Shown here: piece by piece, positions 57,853 to 64,000 of the stretch
Layout: every line of letters starts with the position of its first letter
Numbering within the stretch: position 1 is the stretch's first letter
The notes under the pieces: generated by a model
The model's database searches: none
Told to the model about the DNA's origin: nothing
The model's input: only the letters and a program-made list of their open reading frames with translations
Program-made: the position numbers and the translations under genes
NCBI RefSeq assembly: GCF_014168535.1
Contig: NZ_CP060007.1
Coordinates: 2,356,001-2,420,000 of the forward strand
Reading direction: 5' to 3'
DNA from: Lacibacter sediminis
Lineage (GTDB): Bacteria; Bacteroidota; Bacteroidia; Chitinophagales; Chitinophagaceae
Length of the DNA stretch: 64,000 bases

Positions 57853-57884
57853 TTTGATTATTTAACTGTCATACAACATCTTTG
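57853..57884 (+). promoter_or_regulatory. Predicted trp operon promoter
   Basis: TTTG (57853-57856), 20-nt spacer, CATCTTTG (57877-57884): one mismatch to TTTG/TAnnTTTG. Transcription would begin within a few bases of the leader-peptide ATG at 57892. Confidence 0.55.
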
Positions 57885-57891
57885 CAACACA

Positions 57892-57951
57892 ATGAACAAA
57901 GCAATTGTAAATAATCAGTGGTGGTGGCATACAACTCTAAGGGGTCTGTAA
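57892..57951 (+). CDS. trp operon leader peptide (19 aa, three consecutive Trp codons)
   Basis: The reading frame encodes MNKAIVNNQWWWHTTLRGL and ends in TAA. Three TGG codons in a row (57919-57927) in such a short peptide, just ahead of an antiterminator/terminator pair and trpE, are the mark of ribosome-mediated attenuation. When charged tRNA-Trp is scarce the ribosome would stall here and favour the antiterminator. A conserved trp leader RNA of this kind has been described for Bacteroidota (Bacteroid-trp). Confidence 0.88.
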   Translation: MNKAIVNNQWWWHTTLRGL

Positions 57952-57989
57952 TGCTATTACTGTGATTGTTCCAATCATATTCAGACCCC
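57941..57989 (+). promoter_or_regulatory. trp antiterminator hairpin
   Basis: GGGGTCTG (57941-57948, inside the leader peptide frame) pairs perfectly with CAGACCCC (57982-57989). Between them, TGATTG-TTC-CAATCA forms an inner hairpin (57963-57977). The right arm overlaps the left arm of the terminator, so the two structures exclude each other. Confidence 0.85.
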
Positions 57990-58009
57990 GAAGTTTTTCG
58001 GGGTTTTTT
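57986..58009 (+). terminator. trp attenuator terminator
   Basis: CCCCGAA (57986-57992) pairs with TTCGGGG (57997-58003), loop GTTT, followed by six T. It lies 33 bp before the trpE start. Confidence 0.9.
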
Positions 58010-58041
58010 ATTTGCTGAAACTGAAAAGAATTAAACGGATC

Positions 58042-59457
58042 ATGAAGAAAATTAAGATAGAAACGACCTGCAAAAAAATGCTGGCAGATGTATTTACACC
58101 TGTTGGCATTTACCTGCGGCTAAGGGATCGGTTCAGAGATACCATCTTGCTCGAAAGTACAGATCATCATGCAGCAGAAAATAGCTGGTCGTTTATTGGC
58201 ATTAACGCCATTGCGGGAATGGAGATTACTTCAACAACCAGCATTGAATTTAAACTGCCGGGACAAAAACCTGAACGTATTGCAATCAAGCAACCAACCG
58301 AAGTGCCACAGCAGTTGTTTGACTTCATGAATCATTTTGAAGCAAGTGGTGATTGCAAGGAAGCAAAGTTTGCACAAGGGCTTTATGGTTACACCACCTA
58401 CGATGCTGTTCAATTCTTTGATACCATCAAACTGAATGCAGAGCGAAAAGATCCAGCTGCAATTCCATTAATGCGTTATCGTCTTTACCAATACATCATT
58501 GCCATCAATCATCATAAAGATGAATTGTTCATTTGTGAGAATAAGATCGCAGGTATTGAAAGTGATGTGGCTGTTGTTGAAAGTTTGATCCGCAGTAAAG
58601 ATGTTCCTGTTTATCCGTTTGCGGTGAAAGGAGAAGAAAGCTCCAATGTTACCAATGAGGAATATGTAGAGATGGTGAAGAAGGGCATTGCCAGTTGTCA
58701 CAGAGGCGATGTGTTCCAGATCGTATTGAGCAGAAGATTTCAGCAATCTTTCACTGGTGATGAATTTAATGTGTACCGTGCATTGCGCAGCATCAATCCT
58801 TCTCCTTACTTGTTCTTTTTTGATTATGGTGATTATAAGCTGATGGGTTCATCACCTGAATCCCAGATTATCATTAACAATGGAAAAGCAGTTGTTCATC
58901 CGATAGCCGGGACATTCAAACGTACAGGTGATGATGAAATTGATCAACGTGAAGCCGCTCGTTTGCTGGAAGATGCAAAAGAAAATGCAGAGCATGTAAT
59001 GTTGGTTGATCTGGCAAGAAACGATTTGAGTCGTGTGTGCGATGATGTAAGTGTGGCACATTACAGACAAGTACAGTATTACAGTCATGTGATTCACCTG
59101 GTGAGTGAAGTGATTGCAAAAGTTCGTCCTAATTCGAATCCGTTTGAATTATTAGCTAAAACATTTCCTGCAGGTACATTAAGTGGTGCGCCAAAGATCA
59201 AAGCCATGCAGTTGATCGATGCAAATGAACCAACTGCACGAAGTTATTATGGCGGTGGCATCGGCTTCATGGGTTTTGATGGAAGCTGTAATCATGCGAT
59301 CATGATCCGTACGTTCATGAGCCGACAAAATAAATTGGTGTATCAGGCGGGAGCAGGTGTAGTTGCTGCAAGCAAACCTGAAAGTGAATTGCAGGAAGTG
59401 AATAATAAATTGGGAGCGTTGAAAAAGGCAATTGAGTTTGCAGTAAGTATTAGTTAA
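58042..59457 (+). CDS. trpE: Anthranilate synthase component I
   Basis: 471 aa from the ATG at 58042, the first ATG after the attenuator; a TTG at 58012 lies too close to the terminator. It converts chorismate and ammonia (from TrpG) to anthranilate, the first step of tryptophan synthesis. LLES at 36-39 is the tryptophan feedback-binding motif. The chorismate-binding domain fills the C-terminal half (IAGTFKRTGDDEIDQ, LVDLARNDLSRVC, GTLSGAPKIKAMQ, GGGIGFMGFDG). First structural gene of the operon. Confidence 0.97.
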   Translation: MKKIKIETTCKKMLADVFTPVGIYLRLRDRFRDTILLESTDHHAAENSWSFIGINAIAGMEITSTTSIEFKLPGQKPERIAIKQPTEVPQQLFDFMNHFEASGDCKEAKFAQGLYGYTTYDAVQFFDTIKLNAERKDPAAIPLMRYRLYQYIIAINHHKDELFICENKIAGIESDVAVVESLIRSKDVPVYPFAVKGEESSNVTNEEYVEMVKKGIASCHRGDVFQIVLSRRFQQSFTGDEFNVYRALRSINPSPYLFFFDYGDYKLMGSSPESQIIINNGKAVVHPIAGTFKRTGDDEIDQREAARLLEDAKENAEHVMLVDLARNDLSRVCDDVSVAHYRQVQYYSHVIHLVSEVIAKVRPNSNPFELLAKTFPAGTLSGAPKIKAMQLIDANEPTARSYYGGGIGFMGFDGSCNHAIMIRTFMSRQNKLVYQAGAGVVAASKPESELQEVNNKLGALKKAIEFAVSIS

Positions 59458-59478
59458 TAGTTGATGAACATTACAATA

Positions 59479-60060
59479 ATGAAAATTTTAGTATTCGATA
59501 ATTACGACAGCTTTACTTATAACCTTGTTCACCTGGTGGAGAAGATCACACATATAAAAGTGGATGTGCATCGCAACGATCAGATTCCATTAGAGAAGGT
59601 GAAGGACTATGATAAAATTATTTTATCCCCTGGTCCGGGTATCCCTGAAGAAGCGGGATTGTTATTGCCGTTGATCAAAGAATATGCTGCAACAAAATCA
59701 ATTCTTGGTGTTTGTTTAGGTCACCAGGCAATTGGCGAAGCATTCGGTGGAACGTTGACGAATCTTTCAACCGTATTTCATGGAGTAGCAACACCGATTA
59801 AAATCCAAAATCCAAAAAATCCAAAACCCAATGGCGTGTTGAATGGACTTTCAGATACAATTGAAGTCGGTCGCTATCATAGCTGGGTGGTGAATAAAGA
59901 AGGTTTTCCTGTTGATCTTGAAATTACAGCTGAAGATGAAACAGGAATGATCATGGCCTTGCAGCATAAAACATTTGATGTGCAGGGTGTGCAGTTTCAT
60001 CCGGAAAGTGTGTTGACGCCAGTAGGAGAGACAATACTTCGTAATTGGTTGAAGGCTTAA
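59479..60060 (+). CDS. trpG: Anthranilate synthase component II (glutamine amidotransferase)
   Basis: 193 aa from the ATG at 59479, giving the canonical start MKILVFDNYDSFTYNL; an ATG at 59464 is an alternative. Class I amidotransferase triad: Cys in GVCLGHQAIGEAFGG, His and Glu in VQFHPES. It supplies ammonia to TrpE. Residues about 108-117 (KIQNPKNPKP) are encoded by repeated AAAATCC words (59800-59829) like those in intergenic repeats of this window, and appear to be an insertion in a surface loop. It lies 21 bp after trpE. Confidence 0.95.
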   Translation: MKILVFDNYDSFTYNLVHLVEKITHIKVDVHRNDQIPLEKVKDYDKIILSPGPGIPEEAGLLLPLIKEYAATKSILGVCLGHQAIGEAFGGTLTNLSTVFHGVATPIKIQNPKNPKPNGVLNGLSDTIEVGRYHSWVVNKEGFPVDLEITAEDETGMIMALQHKTFDVQGVQFHPESVLTPVGETILRNWLKA

Positions 60061-60091
60061 TTTGAAAATGAGTGAATTTGAAAATTTGAAA

Positions 60092-61084
60092 ATGAAAAAA
60101 ATACTTCAGTTACTGTTTGAACATAAAAGCCTCGATCGTCATCAGGCGAAAGATGTACTGTTGAATATCGGGAAAGGTGTTTACAACGAACATGAGATCA
60201 CTGCTTTCATGACGGTGTATCTTATGCGCAGCATTACCATTGAAGAGCTGCAGGGTTTCCGTGATGCATTGCTGGAGCTTTGTGTGCCGGTTGATCTCAA
60301 TGGACATGCGGTGCTCGATATTGTTGGTACAGGTGGTGATGGAAAAAACACCTTCAACATTTCTACGCTTTCCTGTTTCATTGTGGCAGGTGCCGGACAA
60401 AAAGTTGCCAAGCATGGTAACTACGGCGCATCAACCATCAGTGGTGCAAGTAATGTGATGGAGCAATTGGGTTATAAATTCAAAAACAATGTTGATCAGT
60501 TGAAACGTGAAGTGGAAGAAGCCAATATCTGTTTCATGCATGCACCGATGTTTCATCCTGCATTAAAAACAGTTGGGCCTATCCGTAAGAACCTCGGCAT
60601 GCGTACCTTTTTTAATATGCTTGGGCCAATGGTGAATCCTGCAAGTCCGGCGTATCAACTGGTGGGAGTATTTAGTTTAGAGATGGCAAGGGTCTATAAT
60701 TATTTGTTGCAACAGACAGGTGGTGCATTCACCATCATTCATAGTCTGGATGGATACGATGAAATATCATTGACGAACGATACCAAAGTGATCACAAATA
60801 AAGGTGAATTTATCATGACGCCTGAACAGTTGGGCAAACGCATGGTGCAGCAAACCGATATTCACGGTGGTAACAGTATTGAAGAAGCAGCAAAGATCTT
60901 TACAAAGATTTTGAGTGGTGAAGGAACATGGGCACAAAATGCAGTGGTGATGGCGAATGCAGCAATGGGTTTGTATTGCACCGGTGCTTATAAAACCTAT
61001 GATGATGCGTTTGGAGCTGCAGTAGAAAGCTTAGAAAGCGGAAGAGCAAATGATTGTTTGAAAAAGTTAATTGAATTGCAATAA
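60092..61084 (+). CDS. trpD: Anthranilate phosphoribosyltransferase
   Basis: 330 aa from the ATG at 60092 (MKKILQLLFEHKSL). An in-frame ATG at 60068 would add MSEFENLK, encoded by GAATTTGAAAATTTGAAAATG-like repeat words, so it is probably not the original start. The enzyme joins anthranilate to PRPP. The PRPP loop GTGGDGKNTFNIST, the anthranilate loop KHGNYGASTISGASNV and the MRTFFNMLGPMVNP segment are intact. It follows trpG closely. Confidence 0.95.
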   Translation: MKKILQLLFEHKSLDRHQAKDVLLNIGKGVYNEHEITAFMTVYLMRSITIEELQGFRDALLELCVPVDLNGHAVLDIVGTGGDGKNTFNISTLSCFIVAGAGQKVAKHGNYGASTISGASNVMEQLGYKFKNNVDQLKREVEEANICFMHAPMFHPALKTVGPIRKNLGMRTFFNMLGPMVNPASPAYQLVGVFSLEMARVYNYLLQQTGGAFTIIHSLDGYDEISLTNDTKVITNKGEFIMTPEQLGKRMVQQTDIHGGNSIEEAAKIFTKILSGEGTWAQNAVVMANAAMGLYCTGAYKTYDDAFGAAVESLESGRANDCLKKLIELQ

Positions 61085-61114
61085 GTACCAGGTAGTAAGT
61101 ATTAAGTTATAAGC

Positions 61115-61912
61115 ATGAATATTCTAGATAAAATAATAGCACAGAAACGGATTGAAGTAGAGGAGCGGAAATCAAAGACGAGCGTAGCAGAATTGCAGCA
61201 GCGACCATTGTATGCAAGGCCGGTTCTTTCATTAAAGCAGTTTCTGCTCGATGATTCGAAGACGGGTATTATTGCAGAGTTCAAACGTCAGTCGCCATCA
61301 AAAGGTGTGATAAATGGTGAAGCAGATGTGGTGGATGTAACAACTGCTTACACAAACAATGGAGCATCCTGTTTAAGTGTGCTGACTGATGAAGAGTTCT
61401 TTGGTGGCAGTACAGATGATCTGCTGAAAGCAAGGGTGAATGAAATTCCTGTCTTAAGAAAAGACTTCATCGTTGATGAATACCAAATTACGGAAGCAAA
61501 AGCAATGGGTGCTGATGTAATTTTGCTCATCGCTGCCTGTTTAACGCCTGCAGAAGTGAAACGATTGGCGACATTTGCCAAATCGCTTGGACTGGAAGTG
61601 TTACTGGAACTGCATGCAGAAGAAGAGCTGGAGCATATTTGTGAAGAAACAGAGATCGTTGGTATCAACAACCGTAACCTAAAAACATTTGAAGTGGATA
61701 TTGAACGTAGCTTGCGGATGGCAAAACAGATACCGTCAGATAAAATAAAAGTAGCAGAGAGCGGTATCAGTTCCGTTGAAAATATATTGTTGTTCAAAGC
61801 AAACGGCTTCAGGGGATTTTTGATTGGTGAGAATTTTATGAAAGAAGAAAACCCCGGACAGGCATTTGAACAATTCACACAACAATTAAAAAAGCAGAAG
61901 CATGAATATTAA
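61115..61912 (+). CDS. trpC: Indole-3-glycerol phosphate synthase
   Basis: 265 aa, a TIM barrel that closes the indole ring from CdRP. Landmarks: IIAEFKRQSPSKGVI (catalytic Glu and Lys), VLTDEEFFGGSTDDL, LRKDFIVDEYQI, LLELHAEEEL, VGINNRNLKTFEVD and KVAESGI. The end overlaps trpF by 11 bp, so translation is coupled. The 30-bp gap before it contains AGTACCAGGTAGTAAGT-like repeat words. Confidence 0.96.
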   Translation: MNILDKIIAQKRIEVEERKSKTSVAELQQRPLYARPVLSLKQFLLDDSKTGIIAEFKRQSPSKGVINGEADVVDVTTAYTNNGASCLSVLTDEEFFGGSTDDLLKARVNEIPVLRKDFIVDEYQITEAKAMGADVILLIAACLTPAEVKRLATFAKSLGLEVLLELHAEEELEHICEETEIVGINNRNLKTFEVDIERSLRMAKQIPSDKIKVAESGISSVENILLFKANGFRGFLIGENFMKEENPGQAFEQFTQQLKKQKHEY

Positions 61913-62528
61913 AGTTTGCGGTATTACCCAATTGAAACAGGTACAACAGTTAGAAGGATTGGACATTGATTTTGTCGGGTTTATTTTCGACAAGGATTCT
62001 CCACGTTATGTTGAAGGGAAGTTGGATAAGAAAGAGATCAAGAAAGCGGATTACGACATGAAGAAAGTAGGTGTGTTTGTAAATCCTTCTTACAGTGACA
62101 TCCTTGATGCGATAGAAGATTATGGTTTGGATGTAGTGCAATTGCATGGTGAAGAAACACCTGAGTTTTGTTCTGACCTGAATGAAGATGTGGAAGTGAT
62201 CAAAGTATTTCATATTGATGAATCAGTAAAAGATATTGATGCATTGGTAGCGCCTTATGACGAAGCATGTGATTATTATTTGTTTGATACGAAGAGTGGT
62301 AATCAGAAAGGTGGCACAGGCAAACAATTCGACTGGGCTGTAATTGAAAAAAGCAAAATTGAAAAACCGTTTTTCCTGAGTGGTGGTATCGGTATTGAAG
62401 ATGTAAAACGGATCAAAGCATTCAAGCATCCTGATTTTTATGGCGTGGATATTAACAGCAAAGTGGAGAAAGCACCGGGTGAAAAAGATATGAGTTTAGT
62501 GCTGCAGTTTAAGTTGGGAATGAAATAG
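61902..62528 (+). CDS. trpF: Phosphoribosylanthranilate isomerase, first copy
   Basis: 208 aa. It isomerises PRA to CdRP. The general base Cys is in MNIKVCGIT, the phosphate-binding and active-site Arg in DSPRYV, and the general acid Asp in YYLFDTKSG, followed by GGTGKQFDW and FLSGGIGIEDV. All catalytic positions are present. It overlaps trpC by 11 bp. Confidence 0.95.
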   Translation: MNIKVCGITQLKQVQQLEGLDIDFVGFIFDKDSPRYVEGKLDKKEIKKADYDMKKVGVFVNPSYSDILDAIEDYGLDVVQLHGEETPEFCSDLNEDVEVIKVFHIDESVKDIDALVAPYDEACDYYLFDTKSGNQKGGTGKQFDWAVIEKSKIEKPFFLSGGIGIEDVKRIKAFKHPDFYGVDINSKVEKAPGEKDMSLVLQFKLGMK

Positions 62529-62623
62529 TGAGTTCTGCCGTCTGACGCCCTAGTCTTACGGATTGGAGATGGCCATTCGAAACGATTGCTTTTGTTTACA
62601 ACCAACCCTTTAAAGCAGAGCTT

Positions 62624-63256
62624 ATGAGAATTAAAGTTTGCGGCATGACGGATCTTGCACAAATGCAACAATTGGGCGAGATGGGTGTTGAATTTGCCGG
62701 TATGATCTTTTATCACAAGTCACCAAGGTTTGTGTTGAAACATTTAACCGGTGTGCAGGTGAAACGGGCAAAGCTGAAAGTGTACAAGGTGGGTGTGTTT
62801 GTCAATGCGTCGTATGATGAGATCATTAATCATGTGGAGAATTTCGGGTTGGACATGGTGCAGTTACATGGTGATGAAACACCGAAGTTCTGTGAAAAGG
62901 TGAGTGATTATATTTCGCTGATCAAGGCATTTCGTATCACAGAGGATGATAATATTCCCTGGAAGATCAAAGATTATGTGGAAGCGGTGGATATGTATAT
63001 GTTTGATACGATGGGTGCCGGTTATGGGGGAACAGGAAAGAAGTTTGATTGGAATATGCTGAAGGGATTGACTATCGGTAAACCGTTTTTTTTAAGCGGT
63101 GGCATTGAGCCGACCGATGCAGCAGCCATCAAAGAATTTGTAAAAGAGGAGGTAGCGAAGGATCTCTTTGCATTGGATATGAACAGCAAGTTTGAAACGA
63201 TGCCCGGTGTGAAGGATATGGAATTGGTGAAGAAGTTTGTGGGAGAGTTGAGATGA
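62624..63256 (+). CDS. Phosphoribosylanthranilate isomerase, second copy
   Basis: 210 aa, a clear paralog of the preceding trpF. The key residues are also kept: Cys in MRIKVCGMT, Arg in KSPRFV, Asp in YMFDTMGAG, then GGTGKKFDW and FLSGGIEPTD. The two proteins differ at many other positions, so this is not a recent duplication. The 95-bp gap between them has no promoter I recognise. It may be a back-up isomerase or act on a related Amadori substrate. trpB and trpA do not follow inside the window. Confidence 0.9.
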   Translation: MRIKVCGMTDLAQMQQLGEMGVEFAGMIFYHKSPRFVLKHLTGVQVKRAKLKVYKVGVFVNASYDEIINHVENFGLDMVQLHGDETPKFCEKVSDYISLIKAFRITEDDNIPWKIKDYVEAVDMYMFDTMGAGYGGTGKKFDWNMLKGLTIGKPFFLSGGIEPTDAAAIKEFVKEEVAKDLFALDMNSKFETMPGVKDMELVKKFVGELR

Positions 63257-63344
63257 CAAGGTTGAAACACAGAGATACGGAGGCGCATAGCATGAATCTA
63301 TGTAAACGAAGGTTTTTGGACATCAGCTTTGATAAACAACTATT
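63257..63344. repeat. Word-like sequence after second trpF
   Basis: ACACAGAGATACGGAGGCGC lies at about 63270-63289, resembling the ACACAGAG-type words that recur in intergenic DNA of many bacteria and related words at 31140-31175 and 39690-39720. Confidence 0.4.
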
Positions 63345-64000
63345 ATGAAAAAGACTATTTGTTTGTTGATCTTGTTTTACGCCAATTATGCGGTTGCTCA
63401 ATTAAGAGTCGAAGAGTTGACCAACGATTCTTTGTTGAAACTATTTATTTGTCAGCAAACAGGAAAGCAATATAAGAATGTGCATTTTGTAACTGGAAAG
63501 GAGTTGAAAGAAAAGAAACAGATTGCCGAGAATTCAATATTTGATTCCATACAAAGCATACAAAAAATAACTACTGACTTTAATAATGATGGTAAGTTGG
63601 ATTTGGTTGTTAGTTATGCTGAAAGAATGCTGTTTCAAAAGTATTTCGATGGGTTTAATATCACGGCAATTGTATCTAATCCATCGGGTAATTACGATGT
63701 AAAATATCTTTGGCAACGATATGAGCATTTTATTGGGAGTGTTGTTAGATTGTTGAATGGGGATAATCATTTCATTTTGGCAAGACTTTTCCAAGAAAAA
63801 AGGAAAGAAGTTGTTCGGTTTGATACGCTTAATTATTATCAAGGGGAGTTCGTGAATGTGGGTAGTAAATGTAACAAAGGGTTTGATAGCATTAAGTATT
63901 ACACTTCCTCAAATTGGGTTTCATCGTCGTATCGGTACAGCCATCTTACTTTGTTTGCTAATGGAGTCATTCGAAGGGAAGATTTTGAAATGGGTAAAAA
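63345..64000 (+). CDS. Exported protein of unknown function, 3'-truncated by window edge
   Basis: Translation from the ATG at 63345 is open to the window end (218 complete codons). The start MKKTICLLILFYANYAVAQ is a signal peptide. FNNDGKLDLVVSY, at about residue 80, resembles the DxNxDGxxD calcium-binding motif of FG-GAP/VCBS repeats, which suggests a surface or periplasmic beta-propeller-like protein. No named family recognised. Its presence means trpB and trpA do not directly follow trpF. Confidence 0.75.
   Translation, partial: MKKTICLLILFYANYAVAQLRVEELTNDSLLKLFICQQTGKQYKNVHFVTGKELKEKKQIAENSIFDSIQSIQKITTDFNNDGKLDLVVSYAERMLFQKYFDGFNITAIVSNPSGNYDVKYLWQRYEHFIGSVVRLLNGDNHFILARLFQEKRKEVVRFDTLNYYQGEFVNVGSKCNKGFDSIKYYTSSNWVSSSYRYSHLTLFANGVIRREDFEMGK

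Noticed and set aside
61348-61878. 176-codon open frame antisense to trpC
   Set aside because: Low-complexity Ser-rich translation, fully inside a well-conserved gene.

Overview
The window looks like a chromosomal segment of a Bacteroidota bacterium, most likely of the family Chitinophagaceae. The basis is a SusC/SusD pair, several secreted Bacteroidota-type families (DUF2911, VPS10/sortilin-type propellers, PorT-like barrels), a NagB/PIG-L fusion, starts without Shine-Dalgarno sequences, -7 elements of the TAnnTTTG type, and a trp leader of the kind described for this phylum. Base composition is about 40 percent GC and looks even. I see no rRNA, tRNA, CRISPR array, prophage or insertion sequence. 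The gene at the left edge (tandem esterase) and the gene at the right edge (secreted unknown) are both cut by the window.

Layout. (1) 1-8465: six co-directional secreted carbohydrate-active enzymes (tandem esterase, SASA/CE6-like acetylesterase, GH51 arabinofuranosidase, three GH43 enzymes), read as an arabinoxylan or arabinan degradation cluster. (2) 8606-13840: a Nudix-fold sugar regulator with a broken Nudix box, divergent from galK-galT, then a NagB/PIG-L fusion; the regulator-galK gap holds a 21-bp operator-like palindrome on a Bacteroidota promoter and a hairpin-rich leader. (3) 14030-31049: mostly housekeeping and exported proteins (UbiD-type decarboxylase, DUF2452, SET protein, PdxJ, cytochrome c, pirin, cupin, MORN protein, VPS10 propeller, DUF2911, an exported actin/Ppx-fold protein, an outer-membrane barrel). 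(4) 31208-38252: Tex, divergent from an orphan SusC/SusD pair. (5) 38310-49252: small unknowns, an exported cyclophilin, a pair of M14 carboxypeptidases of which one has lost its zinc ligands, an exported papain-like candidate with a lipoprotein partner, a Tat-exported protein, AhcY, an Lrp/AsnC regulator, PrsW. (6) 49322-57711: a metallopeptidase/propeller/outer-membrane-barrel fusion, ValS, a 34-residue membrane protein, a DnaQ/UvrC-type nuclease fusion, DUF2147. (7) 57853-63256: trp operon trpE-G-D-C-F plus a second trpF, preceded by a leader peptide with three Trp codons and an attenuator; trpB and trpA are not in the window.

Working together. Region 1 would release arabinose, xylose, acetate and phenolic acids outside the cytoplasm. 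The adjacent Nudix regulator and Leloir genes suggest one locus handling arabinose/galactose-containing hemicellulose. The trp operon appears to be controlled by ribosome stalling at Trp codons.

Beyond the genes, the window carries two layers of small repeats that gene annotation does not explain. One is low-complexity, word-like intergenic DNA that recurs in both orientations (one exact 27-mer lies 20 kb apart in inverted copies) and seems to have entered the coding frames of trpG, ubiD and the 5' end of trpD. The other is a palindromic element with a shared core at 28852-28913 and 57733-57791.
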